64,000 bases of DNA from Tanytarsus gracilentus (lineage: Eukaryota; Arthropoda; Insecta; Diptera; Chironomidae). Positions 34,201 through 44,296 of the stretch are shown piece after piece. The notes under the pieces were generated by a model that saw only the letters and a program-made list of their open reading frames with translations, was not told where the DNA came from and did no database searches. Position 1 is the first letter of the stretch; each line of letters begins with the position of its first letter. The stretch is taken from positions 4,569,501-4,633,500 of the forward strand of contig JAXRKN010000041.1 in NCBI GenBank assembly GCA_038502055.1. The letters run 5' to 3'. A program made the translations under genes and the position numbers.

Positions 34201-34309
34201 AGAAAATGAAATTTTAAATAGTTCTGAATTTTTAGAGCTTGCAGATCAAAATAAAAAGGATAAAAATATGTCAATAGCAATTTGTGAATATTTTAAGTTG
34301 ATGAAATAA
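28277..34309 (+). CDS. Giant zincin-like / NACHT NTPase / ankyrin-like repeat protein (NLR-like)
   Basis: Single-exon frame of 2010 aa from ATG at 28277. A long helical N-terminal part (1-330) and one weak ankyrin-like unit precede a zincin-like domain (about 450-620) with HELTH at 503-507 and a conserved Glu at 552. A linker (640-830) leads to the NACHT NTPase: P-loop AGSGKTT (852-858), Walker B LFDAFDE (Asp928, Asp931, Glu932), then an ITTRTH sensor. The tail (about 1240-2010) is degenerate ankyrin-like units of roughly 55-60 aa with signatures such as GRNILQLSAQN and GENFLHYLAR. It lacks the membrane segment of the paralogue at 3765 and shares low overall identity with it, yet keeps domain order and catalytic-type residues. 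I infer a cytosolic STAND sensor; the ligand is unknown. Confidence 0.88.
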   Translation: MEQTKSSPEKVGESSGVASKLIFNKINSSKILILNSQILRKSNNLIKILKIQNCKNLEEFEKLFTNLKPEKFANVFLVSVDTKNEDEKFIDTIKMKIIEKFSQTRSILLQINSKIFLKKKNEKLKEVNLNLSDEEIQKNLKDRKFSTEIFLNLQKDLKISDWDFEKILRYEKNIENIFSFAINSRDDFCLQLLNLFDLNFSQENQNKILISTIQSKNIENFFALLNIFESLEEFSEPQNEEFENIFKAAVKRKNLKSLKFLIKILNFENFPIKEILNFTIEKEFFDIFNLIKESEKFPSEIFEEGIKVLNAIEKLHEDIKNDNLENVKEFTQNHSKFLFCYGNRKVCALELAIDCESYKIYSYLRSKCFATHDKENLDSKIKNLSDEVKEIIRKENLKYTQNYPNAFIGLLLEKCKFDALSPISALEVQEMLIDLSEIEELQVYLEKASKANFEIIFDFATESVKSMDPRADEHTMGLAYFDSGELYVGKDLSKFERYGTFMHELTHLIFYLIYQNCGLPYCENDSEREELWLEILHETRMKLNENPEPIIEWVFMCYKAGFPQNAELAVRVNHIMARYSKDPQKIEELKKNFKSLFDFNEKFIIPDLKIPNLLRVNKLNKDFGVVDKILKSPLNLNASVETELSSLEFKKVFVTSNVPKLALIKIYNAIENSYDNKLNFKLKNIFIENNFTKSELENLINNSKIDRVIFYVTDAKYFEDILTLINDKVQVIVVGEENLRNHPKISDFKNLSRNFEWKNLTKRTKLNLLHKEFSFQGKDYKFSEFFNVDFCPTEVLPFLCSDKKIKLKINKNYENVENLIPRKIAKDSKEISIEVLIKSTENEKIVLISDIAGSGKTTTLQNVHGLFIQNNPHFCIYFVPLREHFENLADDFDESFQDKMKKLLNLNPLEESIFIKKFSQAQVKILFDAFDEISPKCKENTLKIFKLFKAQEKNQIWITTRTHLEHDLESELDVFAHRLKILDKSEQIEFLKLNWKNSNEDEKFIEKFAKSLVEKISQVTNSSVIGIPLIIEGLANFYKDKINSDFIEKIQNLKISSIYDEIILQADFKIFASKYPDAFESHLNRIESIMKIHECLAISHFFDKTLAENLRMHFDPEDSEWTLEEISRGGIVSYDKNNQIKFNHETYAENLVACVLLRILKTVKNPTNHEIYFFIKILTEKNFQITRMFLNDMIENFKSRNSLESFKILSSSLEICDVIRSKNLNLLHFLAKENLLDFLDFILRLVKKSDRDLCESLINFESKTVLMEILPKIKSEEKFSQFLDEIFDIFGEKLMSYFYIRADSDKNTIFYHISDAKVELKILKIFNEKFNAQKFEYEEIKKVFFHVNGELKTFVRFSIAKNSDPEKVEEIFDFVRKNLKKEDQKKLIRVKDKSIQNIFNHSPFLDSKIFHLVFDFVENLFSPSELKEVFCDFPESDNIFQIASNASKNVEDFKFLWDKICKFFDENERKRFFMLPCYHNRNVLQLSAQNISQVFSFILNLTEELNLSEEEKRKLFFGRDLEKCDLLLFNVYNGSRKHFEAFFEKVIKFFGKEKLEKILRTKGEGFLSLASRSNKNLDTIEFLWETLEEILGEKFPKHLSQKDKKGDKILHHASHHATTKEIFEFLWLKISENDENKKDLILQKGFGGRNILQLSAQNKNDRRIFIYVFDLFESFCGKKEIKNLISENNSWNRNLLTLVVTFDSKSNLEFLIEKIVEFFDENERKILLKNSKGFRGRNLLSLLAADDKKRESVEILWKFFKENLSDNEIFELLTEKDDQGNNFLHMAALGAISMENFIYFWNKFQIYERAKVKKILSRRGFKERNILLTSIAHKRENTFFYIFENISCKFFTCSEVVKDVDENGENFLHYLARFGSVSMLKFAFNKIKSVQRGKKLKNYLKIKNKNQENIFHCAAQKNFNRLSLEFLYKEITKVLSKSEVKKLLTEASKFDKSPLHCVIRSNTSEIFKSFVKNYEENEILNSSEFLELADQNKKDKNMSIAICEYFKLMK

Positions 34310-34835
34310 AAATTATGTTAAATTTACTAGAAAAATATCCAAAAAAAATCATCGAAAAAATACAAAAAAATTTTTATTACTTAATGTAAATTTTTAATTT
34401 TATTTGCAACTACTTAATTGATTAATTGATGAATTTAATAAAAATTAAATTAATTCATAAAAATTAAATTAAATTATATAATTTTTATTTTGTAAGCCCA
34501 AATTTAAATATATTTGTAACCCCATCAGAATTTATTGTAACTCTAACTCTGAAAAATTTGTAACCCCATCAGAATTTATTTCAACTCAATTCTTAAAATT
34601 TGTAACCCCAAATTATGTAAATTTAGTAGAAAAAACATCAAAAAAAATGAAAAAAAAAATTACTCCTTAATGTAAATTTTTAATTTTATTTAATTGATTA
34701 ATTCATGCATTTAATAAAAATTTAATTAATTTATAAAAAAAAATTTTAAGCTTAAATTTAATTAGCTTTGTAACCCCATAATTATTTATTGTAACTCTAA
34801 CTCTAAAAATTTGTAACCCCATCAGACAGTCACAG
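34310..34835. repeat. Duplicated block of about 230-300 bp with TTTGTAACCCCAT motifs
   Basis: The 3' flank 34310-34600 recurs with divergence at about 34612-34830: both contain ACTTAATGTAAATTTTTAATTTT or a close form split by gaps, a TTAATTGATTAATT core, and TGTAACCCCATCAGA-like sites (at least five in total). No gene is present. Confidence 0.65.
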
Positions 34836-35108
34836 TCATCTGTTCGCTGCATCAATCTAAAAAATTAAATTTTCATCATCGACCATACATGACGTACTTG
34901 AACGGGTCTCGACACTTTTTTCGCATCATTTTCGAGACGCTGAAGAAAATTGACGCGAATACCTTAGCGAGAAAAAAAAAGTTCACTGATATTGTGGAGA
35001 CAATCTTTTCATTTTAAATCACTAGTTTTTCGCTTTAGGGTTCAATTTTATTGTTCGTTTACATGTTAAGTATTTAGTGAGTGATTCAGATTACGCAACA
35101 ACTCAAGG

Positions 35109-36488
35109 ATGAGCTCAAAAATCCTTGAACACTTTAAAGTGCAGCAAATTTTTTTGTTCGCCCTATTTTCAGTAGTTTTATCAGGTTCGTAAATAATTTT
35201 CAAGTACTTCGAAATATTTATAGATAATTTTTCAAAAGTATACGGAGACAAACTCGAGCCGATTTATGAGAAAGGTGGAGATCATTACAAGCTCTTCCGC
35301 ATCGGTCAACCATTAATTCTTCAATGCAAACCCAAAAATCAATCGGATGGTAAAAATATCTTTTGGTAAGGAAATGAAAAACAATCGCAATCAAAATAAT
35401 CAATAAAACTTTTTTTATTTATAGGTTGAAAGATGGAATGAATGTGACGGAGAAGCATGAACTCAAAGTGCATGTCTACACCGTTCACAAGGAAGGCAAA
35501 TTGATTATTGAAAAGTTTAAGGAGGAAGATGCCGGAAAGTATTCGTGCAATTTAATTGACGAGACAACGGGCAGCGTTGAGAGTCACGATTTTGAAATTT
35601 GGGGTGAGTTTTAGCGCACTTTAAATATTTTTGCTGGATTTAAAAAATATTAAATTATTTTAAATATCCAAAAAAAATTTAATTCTTATTATTAAAATAA
35701 TTTCTAATTAATTCCAAATTACAGCACAAGTAATCGTAAGAGTCGCAATCGAATCATCTCAAATTACCGAAGACAATGACGTTGAAATTGTTTGCCTCGT
35801 TAAAGGCACCGATCCATCAATCACCTGGGAATACAAACCCGAGTTGGAAACAGGTAAGTCATTTTTAACAGCTGGGGTGACCAGATGGTATTTTTGAATT
35901 AAAAATTGGTCTGAGAACAATTAAAAATTTTAACGTTAATTTGAATTCAAAAAAAATGTCGTTACACAAAAATTCAAAAAAAATATTGAGGGTTTAAAAA
36001 TTCTAAAATTAACTTCGATTTTATTTTAATTTAATTTTTTAAAAACTCCTCAGATTGTCACCCTAATTACCTTCTTAATTACCCTATTAGAACCTAATAC
36101 TTTCTTTCTCCCTTTAGACGATGGCGAGTACGAAACAATTGTGCCAAATGAAAGACTCAAAATTATAAAACGCGAGACAACCAGCGATCAAGTTTTGACA
36201 ATTCAAAAAGCCCAAATGTCCGATCGCGGTCATTATCGCTGTAATGCAATTAACGATAGAATGATGCAAATGAACATCATCGCCGCAACCGACGAAGAAT
36301 TTGTTCGCATCAAGGATAAAATGGCTCCGTTGTGGCCGGCAATCGGAATGGTCGTACAACTTGTTGTATTAATTTTGGTGATTGTCATCAGTGAAAAGAG
36401 ACGCAATCAAAATGAGGTCGACGATAGTGACACGGATGAGGCGCCCGAGAAGAAGGAGGAGTCGAATTTTATTAGAAATAGAGATTAA
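35109..36488 (+). CDS. Basigin-like immunoglobulin membrane protein, second paralogue
   Basis: Five exons, 35109-35184, 35239-35365, 35425-35603, 35725-35853 and 36118-36488, give 293 aa with consistent phases. It has a signal peptide, Ig domain 1 (LILQCKP to YSCNL), Ig domain 2 (VEIVCLVKG to YRCNA) and one membrane segment LWPAIGMVVQLVVLILVIVI followed by SEKRRNQ and an acidic tail. The intron positions and a shared GGDHYKL motif show it is a duplicate of the gene at 19153-22637. The intramembrane Glu typical of basigin is Gln here, which may alter pairing with transporters. The extra N-terminal Ig exon is absent. Confident for family, unsure of function. Confidence 0.85.
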
Positions 36489-37009
36489 AATTTAGCAAAG
36501 TTTAGCTAAAATCGAAACGTCTTAGTTTAGTCCCAAAAATTAGTCAAATGAAGCTAATTGAAATTGCCATGATTTAGTTCAATTTCGAGATTAAAACTCA
36601 AAGACTGTTAAATTTAGCTTTCTCCACTTTCAAGTCAAAATCTTGGTTGAACTCTCTGAAATCACAAATTTATTAATTTATTTTTACTAACAAAATTTTC
36701 GACAAATTTATTTTTTGACTTTACAATCGCAATACTCGTTGAGATATCACAATGGCAATGTTTCCTCTCTCATCAATGTGACAATTGTTAAAAAAGAAAT
36801 CTTCTAAACTTTTTGTTAAAAACTGCATTTAACCCGAAGAAGTCTGTCGACGTGCCCCAAAGAATCGCTCTACCAACTAAAAAAACATTTAATGTAGTTT
36901 GTGTGTGAAAAAATTTGTCGTTAAATAAAAAAAAATAAAACAATCGAAGGACGATAAAATTAATTTGAATTTTTTCAATTTTTGGTTGCAGGAAAAAATT
37001 TGAATTTAA
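36489..37009. other. 3' flank of the basigin-like gene
   Basis: Non-coding; an AATAAA run near 36925 is a likely polyadenylation signal. Nothing else seen. Confidence 0.5.
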
Positions 37010-37612
37010 AAAATTAGAAAAAAATTTGAATTTATTGAAATTAAAAAATTAGAAAAAAAATTTGAATTTATTGAAATTAAAAAAATTTGAAAAAAATGAA
37101 ATTTATTGAAATTAAAAAATTTGAATTTATTGAAATTAAAAAATTAGAAAAAAAATTTGAATTTAGTGAAATTAAAAAATTTGAATTTATTAAATATAAA
37201 AAATTAAAAAAAAATTTGAATTTATTGAAATTAAAAAATTTGAAAAAATTTTGAATTTATTGAAATTAAAAAAATTGAAAAATTTTTGAATTTATTGAAG
37301 CTAAAAAATTAGAAAAAAATTTTAATTTATTGAAATTAAAAAATTAGAAAAAAATTTGAATTTATTGAAATTAAAAAAATTTGAATTTATTGAAATTAAA
37401 AAATTTGAAAAAATTGAAATTTAGTGAAATTTAAAAATTTGAATTTATTAAAATTAAAAAATTAAAAAAAAAATTGGAATTTATTGAAATTTTAAAATTA
37501 GAAAAAAAATTTGAATTTATTGAAATTAAAAATTTTGAAAAAAAAAATTGAATTTATTGAAATTAAAAAATTAAAAAAAATTGAAATTTAGTGAAATTAA
37601 AAAATTTCTCAT
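37010..37612. repeat. AT minisatellite of about 32 bp upstream of Ets97D
   Basis: More than fifteen imperfect copies of GAATTTATTGAAATTAAAAA with AAATTAGAAAAAAATTT spacers. It ends about 110 bp before the Ets97D start codon. Confidence 0.85.
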
Positions 37613-37728
37613 CCACTCATTTTTTTCTAAAACCGTTTCGATAAAAATTTGAAAGTGAAGCGAAAGCAAATTGAAGCGAAACACTCGAAAAGAATTCATA
37701 TGAAACAGGAAGTGAATTATTTACAGCG

Positions 37729-39208
37729 ATGAACGACTTCGAGGAAGAAATGGAGGAGAACGATGTGCTGATATTTCACATATTGATCACAGATCCGCTA
37801 AAGAGATTAAAGTGAGAATTAGATTAAAAGAGTTTTAAGGCAATGTTTACAAAATATTCCATAAAAAAACAGGCAACTGGTGGAACAACATGTAGGTAGT
37901 AAACTCAAGAATTTCGTGTTTTATCTTCAGGAGACGCAAGCTGTAAGTTAATGAGATGTGATTTAAATTGAATCCACTGAAGAGATCAGCACTGGATCTT
38001 TGTTCAAGCACTAGATCTCACTTCACTGGATCTTGGTTCAGAAAAAATAAAATAAAATTTACAAGTAAAACGCAATCGACTCGTGTCGTTTGTGTTTTTT
38101 AGCCAATCGCCTCTAAAAATCAATCAACTCACTCGATTAAATTCATTTTAGCTCGAAGAAGACCAAAACCTCTCCGAACAGTGCTACAGCTCCGACACTG
38201 GATTAGTTCAAATAAATCTTCAAATTCAATGGGATAAAAAGCAAATTAACATTATCGACGTAGTCAAGCCGTCCGAGGAGGAGGTCGTTAAGTTCTACAA
38301 GAAAATTGAATCAGAATCGACTCAAAACTCGGAAGACCTCTCAAACGAATCGAACGACTTGAAGTCGCCATCAAAACTCACAAACAGCAAATGGACGGTC
38401 GATTACATTTTTAAGAATGAACTCGCTAAAATAAATGCCTCAGAGGATCCTCACGACTGGACCGTTGCTCACGTGCAATTCTGGATTTCGTGGGCAATTC
38501 TAAAATTCAATTTGACCAATGTGAAATTGGATGATTGGAAAATTAGCGGCGCTGAACTCTGTCAGATGAGTCACAGTCAAGTGAAGGATAAAATTGGCGG
38601 TGAGAATTTTGAAATGTTTTACACGCACTTTGAGATGTTGAGAAAGCATCGATATATCGCCGTACTCGACGACAACGAGAGAGAGGAAGCGAATGGATCG
38701 TTGAAGAGAACTCAAAAGCCGAGTGAGTCAATCTTTGAATTTAATTAAATTTTAGATAATTAAAAACATTTTTAAAGTCATGCACATCGGTTCGGATAAT
38801 CGCAACGGAAACAACGGTCAAATTCAACTCTGGCAATTTCTCCTCGAAATTTTAACCGACAAAGATTATGTGACGGTGATCGAGTGGGTTGGAATTTCGG
38901 GTGAGTTTAAACTAAACGATCCCGAGTATGTCGCTCAGCTTTGGGGCGAGAGAAAAAATAAACCAGCCATGAACTATGAGAAGCTGAGTCGAGCTTTGAG
39001 GTATTATTACGATGGTGATATGATATCGAAAGTACAAGGAAAGAGGTGAGCGCAGGTCATGAGATTTTCAGCAATTTAACTAAAATTAATTTTCAGATTC
39101 GTTTACAAATTCGTCTGCAATCTAAAAGATCTCATCGGCTACGATGCTGAAGAGCTCTCAAAACTCGTCCGCGAAGCATCGCTCGTCAAGGACAATGGAA
39201 AATTCTAA
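37729..39208 (+). CDS. Ets97D: ETS transcription factor, GABP-alpha / Ets97D orthologue
   Basis: Five exons, 37729-37811, 37873-37942, 38152-38722, 38778-39045 and 39097-39208, give 367 aa. Order: N-terminal OST-like part (LIFHILITDPLKRLKQLVEQH), acidic linker, pointed/SAM domain (about 145-225, DPHDWTVAHVQFW...ELCQMSH), and a C-terminal ETS domain (about 256-340) with IQLWQFLLEIL and the DNA-recognition helix MNYEKLSRALRYYYD. This layout is specific to GABP-alpha, which binds GGAA sites with GABP-beta and drives nuclear-encoded mitochondrial and housekeeping genes. Length is short compared with vertebrate GABPA (about 450 aa), mainly in linkers. All phases agree. Confidence 0.93.
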
Positions 39209-39324
39209 ACAAATCAGTATGCTCAAAATTTTATAAGAAAAAAATCGTTATGTATTAAATTTTTCTAATCTAAGTCTTTTTTATTAAATTTTAAATTTCA
39301 CAAAATGAGAATTTCTTTAGTGAT

Positions 39325-41280
39325 CTATTTAGTCTTGGCGAATCCAACGCGATCATTACCGAAATCGAACTCTGTATAATATTTGCCGATAAAAACATCG
39401 CCAAGAATCCACAAAGGTCCGTTTGGTGGTGGAATGTCGATGCCCATAAATCCACTAAGGCAAATTGTTTTACCCATTTGAGCGATTCTGAGAACGTAAT
39501 CAGTTCCTTCGACTGAGAAATCTTTTCCGCCGAGGGTGAATGTGATCGTTGGTAATTTAGGGATTAACGTACAGTCGATCATGTATTCGCCGTTGAGAAT
39601 TGGAGTTCCGCCAATCGCTTTGTTAATTTCAGTAACTTCAGCGAGAGGACCAGCGATGAGTGAAGTGCCAGTGTCGGCGATTGCTACAAAGATAAATTGA
39701 TTAACTTTAATAATTTTTAAAAAATCACTCTCACCTTGACATCCACCGCTACAGAATGATTTGTCGCCAACTTTAACTGCGTCCATTTTAAATTGCCAAT
39801 AAGCTTTGCGATTAACCGGTAAATAGGTAAAATCACCTAAATATCAAAGGAATAAATTGAATAATTAAGGAATTAATTTAATAATTAAGTAAATAATTAT
39901 ATAATTAAGTAATTAATTAAATAAATAAGTAATTAATTAAATAACTAAGAATTTTAATTAAATAACTAAGAATTTTAATTTAATGATTAACTTGTTAATT
40001 AAATAACTATTTAATTAAATAAATAAGTAATTAATTTAAAAATTCAGTAATTAATTGAATAATTAAGAATTTAATTAAATAGTTAAGTAATTAAAATAAA
40101 TACTGAATTATTTAATTAATTACTTATTTAGTTAATTAAATAATTAAGTAGTTAATTAAATACTTAAGGAATTAGTTAAATAATAAAATAATTAATTAAT
40201 ACCCTCATAGTGATCTGGATCGCTTCCTCCAAAAATAATTTCACCGCCAACTTTCGAGCTAAAAATAATTAATTAAATTTAATCATTAAATTCTATAAAT
40301 TTATGGAAAAGTATCATGAAATATTTCCAGATCTCGAACTCACCTAGGATCACGATTTAAATAGAATGAAAACACCGGCTGAGGCACTAATCCTTGATTG
40401 AACATATTGTAAAATGGCGGCACAACACGATCAACCGAAATCGAAGAATAACCGAGACCCAAAATTCCATCGAACTTGGCAGCAACAAAAACTAAACCGG
40501 GCTCACTGATTGCCTCAGCAAAAGTTTGCTTTTTAATGTCCAAACCGCCGATCTATGCAGAAATGAAAAAGTGTTTTTTTAAATTGGATTAAATTAATCA
40601 ATAAAATGTGACACAAGTCATTGGCATTGATAACCCAGAGTGAAAGCGCTGATTCATCAAGCAAACAAAGAGAAATTGTAAAATTGATAACGAACTTACA
40701 TTGACCGTGTCTGTAGTCAAATACCCTGACAGTGAACCGCTGCCGTATTGAATGTGAAATTCGGTTCCATTCTTCTCGAAGGTCGAACTCTTTTTCGAGT
40801 CATATTTGTTGTGCATGAGGCAGGCGATGTTGGTGAAAGAGCATTTCTTTGATGGAACCCACAGATTCGAGCTGCCAGTGTCGAAAACAACCTGAGACAT
40901 GAATTATGACGGAGTTGATTTAAATTTAATTTTAGATGATCCTTAAAAAAAGTGTCATACCTTAAAACTCTGCGGCGGTGTGCCTATCGATATCGGTCCA
41001 TAGTACTGAGCATCCAAATAGTTGCTTAAAGGCTCTGGTATGGGTCCATCTACGTTTGCGTAATTGGCGAGTCTTACTTGAGTCAATTCAGTTCCGACAC
41101 TTTGAAAATGGCGACGAGGTGACTCAAATTTAAACAAAGGAATTCTAAATGCGTAAAAAGGGATTCGAAAAAAAAATAAACAAAAGAAAGTGAAAAGAAA
41201 TTGTTCGAAGAAATTTACCTGTGCAGCTCTCCGTTGACAATCAGCAGAAAGCTGAGAAATATTAAGCAGTTTTTAAACAT
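39325..41280 (-). CDS. cathD: Cathepsin D-like lysosomal aspartic protease
   Basis: Seven minus-strand exons: 41219-41280, 40961-41144, 40700-40891, 40344-40552, 40203-40258, 39735-39836 and 39325-39683, giving 387 aa. A signal peptide (MFKNCLIFLSFLLIVNG) and propeptide precede a pepsin-fold enzyme. Both catalytic motifs are present: DTGSS at Asp86 and DTGTS at Asp272. Flap YGSGSLSGYL and the C-terminal WILGDVFIGKYYTEFD are typical. It should digest proteins in lysosomes or the gut lumen. Exon phases join cleanly throughout. Length equals that of insect cathepsin D. Confidence 0.93.
39840..40200. repeat. Intronic AATTAAGTAATT repeat in cathepsin D
   Basis: The intron between exons 40203 and 39836 is almost entirely degenerate AATTAAGTAATTAATTAAAT units. 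Simple-sequence expansion only. Confidence 0.8.
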
Positions 41281-41608
41281 CTTCACGCGATGAAGTTCTA
41301 GAGAGGAATAACAAAAAATTATTTAATTAGTGATCGGCTGATTTTTTTTGTTGAAACGGTTCAGAGATTTTCCGGTAGATCAAAAATTTTGTAGACTTTA
41401 AATTTGTTTTTGTTGACTTTGTAGACTTTAAATTTGTTTTTGTTGATTTTGAAGATTTTCTCAATTATTTATAAGAAAAACTTCAATTGTCTTAAATTAA
41501 TTTAATTTAAACGCAAATTTAAATTGTTTTTCACTAAAAGTCTTTAAAATCGTCAAATTATCCAGTCAATCCCAAATAAAACCCAGTCGACCTTAAATAT
41601 TTTTCAAA

Positions 41609-43353
41609 ATGAGTGAATTCAGAGAATATCACAAAAATTATCAGACAATTGCACAACTTCAGGAGCTCCAAGACGTTCGACGATTATCATTTCTTGAAGA
41701 TCAAAAACAGAGAAGAGAAGAGCAATTTTCGTTTCTTCGAGATCTAAAGCAAATCTGTCCAAACATTAAATTTACTAAAAAACAACAGAAAACCGAGAAA
41801 AATCTACAAAATGAAATTTCGCAGCCGAAACCTAAATTTAATTATCAAATGAAAAACATTTTAATGCTGTCAGAATGGATGATGGCGGCGCCAGAAGATC
41901 TCGAGGACTATTTGTTGGTGCCATGTCCAAAAGGAACGAGAGTATCGTTGTCAGTCGGTGAGTTTAGGGATTTCTAAAATCCCGGGATTTCAAATTTCGG
42001 GATTCAGGGACTGAAAAGCTGTAAACCCGGGATCCCGGGACTGTAAACCCGGGACCCCAAAAACGGGAAATTTAAAGGAAAACTTAAGAAAATTTTGAAG
42101 AGACGAATTGCAAAAATTATTACAAAGTATTTTGACCATAAGAAAAAGTAATTTTGAGCTTTAAGGAAAATTTTTTAATTTTAAATAATTATTTTATTCA
42201 AAAAAATTTCTAAACTTTGAAATGAATAAAAAAATTAGTTGAAAATAAATTCCTTTTTTATTTTGCGGGATCAAGATTCACTTTTTTCTGCAACCCGGGA
42301 TTAAAAATTGTCCCGGGATTTCCCAGGCAATCTTTAAAAGCAATTTTTTTAATTTAAATCGATTATTTTATTCAAAAAAATTTTTAAACTTTGAAATGAA
42401 TGTTTGTTGAAAAAAATTAGTTGAAAATAAATCCCTTTTTAATTTTGCGGGATCGGGATCCATTTTTTCGGGATCCCGGGATTAAAAACTGACCGGGATT
42501 CCACGTGGGATCTCGGGAGATTTGAAAAAAAATTCCCTTTTCAATCCCGCCGGATCAGGATTATTTTTTTTCTGCATCCCGTGATTAAAAATTGTCCCGG
42601 GATTTCCCGGGCAATCTTATTCGAAGCCTTTAAATGAAATAAAATCTTAATTTACCTCCCTCACATTTTTCAGCCGACAAACAATCAATTCTATCCCAAC
42701 TTCATTACAAGAACGGCGTCCACATGATTGACTTCAAGACAAATCTTCCCAATGACACAATTCTCGATTGCATTTACAACAAGTCCAACAACACAGTTTA
42801 CATTCTCGATGTGCTCATGTACGCTGGCCGCGATGTTGTCAACTGTGACACAGCTTTTCGAAGATTTTGGATCAAGAGTAAATTTGTTGAGGATGAAATT
42901 CGAAGCTTCGATGCGGACATCAAGTTAAAAACTATTTTAGACTTTGACTTAACGAATCCTCACTCGGTTTATGAAATTTTTCAAAAGTATCCGATGTTTG
43001 ACGACGGCGCAAAGTTGGATGGATTTTTATTTTATCACAAAGAGTCAAGTTACACATACGGAGAGACACCACTCGTTCTTTGGTCATTTCCTTTTATGAT
43101 TGACGAATTGTTGACGATGTTCAGAGTTAATCCGCAATACAATTACGAAAAACCGGCGAATTATACGAATTATTTGGATTACATTAAAGAATTTAATGAA
43201 AAGTTGGAGAAGAAGAAAAATCGAAAAGGACAAAAGAGTCAGAAAATGGAAGTTGAGATTGCTAAAGAAGTTAATGAAGATTTCACCGAAGACATTGAAG
43301 AAGACGAAATGGAAAAAATGATAAATTTAGAGAAATTCGGCGGCGACGTTTAA
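41609..43353 (+). CDS. Snup: Snurportin-1, snRNP nuclear import adaptor
   Basis: Two exons, 41609-41957 and 42674-43353 (phase 1), give 342 aa. The N-terminus is a basic, Arg-rich helix resembling an importin-beta-binding domain (REYHKNYQTIAQLQELQDVRRLS). The rest matches the cap-binding domain of snurportin: LMLSEWM, DYLLVPCPKGTRV, NTVYILDVLMYAGRDV and GFLFYHKESSYTYG. It recognises the trimethylguanosine cap of U snRNAs and carries snRNPs to the nucleus through importin beta. The C-terminal acidic/basic tail is low-complexity. Slightly shorter than human snurportin (360 aa). Confidence 0.92.
41958..42673 (+). repeat. Snurportin intron filled with CCCGGGAT-type repeats
   Basis: This 716-bp intron is far longer than its neighbours and carries many CCCGGGAT, GCGGGATC and TTCGGGAT motifs inside two or three copies of a unit of about 180 bp (at roughly 42180-42350, 42360-42520 and part of 42530-42610). 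The sharp GC-rich clusters stand out in this AT-rich sequence. Confidence 0.75.
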
Positions 43354-43422
43354 AATTAATTTAATTCAATAAAAAATTATTAAATTCACAAAAAAATTAC
43401 AATTATTGAATAAATTTCACTT

Positions 43423-44296
43423 TCACTTGTGACGAGCTTTCTTATTCGGATGCATTTTGTTTTGTTTTACTGTGGTCGATTGACGACTTGCGGAATCTAA
43501 AAATTGTGAAATAAATTTAAGATTTAAAAATTTTTTAAATGAATTAAACTCACCGCTGTCGTGGGACGAAATGTATTTATTTTCCAATTTAACGCTTTCA
43601 TGAGCACTGGAAGTCGCGATGCCGGACAGCATGTTGTCATCCTCCTCACTCGAGTCATTTGCTTTATTTTCATGAGCTAAAGTTCCACTGACGGCAGCCT
43701 AAAATTTAATTATTAGATTAAAGATTTGAATTTTATTTAAATTTGTTAAAAAATTAATATAAAAGTTTTTGGGCATTTTAACAAAATTATAAATCAACCC
43801 ACCGACGACGTCACCGACGATTTGCTGAACAATCGTTCGTTGTCTTTGAACTTTCGATTTCTTTTGTCGGCTTTTGAGTTTGTGCTCTTGTTGGTGGTCA
43901 AATATCGATCCCAGCCTCGTATGATGTTGCCATAAAGTTGAGTGTCTTCCAAATAACTTCCTTCAAATGCGAAAATTTGTCTTTCGAGGGACTCGAGATC
44001 AGCCTAAAAAATAAATTAAAAGTTAGAATTTTAATTTTTTTTATTAAGAGTTTAATTATTATTATTATTATATAATTACATTATAAATTATTATTATTTA
44101 GGAAATTATCTTTAAAAACTAAAATTGAATTGGAAAAATTAAAAATAAAAAACTTTTTTGTTTACAAACAAAAATTTAAAAATCGAAAATTAATTTATTT
44201 TACCGAAATTTCCGCTTTTCTTTTGATCAACTCTGAAAGTTCTTTACGACAATCCATGGCTGAACTGTTTGTTGTTGACTTTGATGTCATTTTCAT
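43423..44296 (-). CDS. Eaf6: MEAF6/Eaf6, subunit of histone acetyltransferase complexes
   Basis: Four minus-strand exons, 44204-44296, 43803-44003, 43554-43698 and 43423-43496, give 170 aa. The hallmark block is present: a coiled-coil ELSELIKRKAEISADLESLE followed by RQIFAFEGSYLEDTQLYGN and IIRGWDRYL. This small protein is shared by NuA4/TIP60, HBO1 and MOZ/MORF acetyltransferase complexes. The C-terminal half is charged and Ser-rich, ending in a basic NKKARHK tail. Start chosen at the first in-frame ATG; a second ATG follows two codons later. Confidence 0.92.

Noticed and set aside
3765..34309. Ankyrin-rich giants as bacterial endosymbiont (for example Wolbachia) insertions
   Set aside because: Two diverged paralogues sit among ordinary fly genes with similar base composition, lack bacterial neighbours, and resemble insect NACHT-ankyrin proteins; transfer is only kept as an open question.
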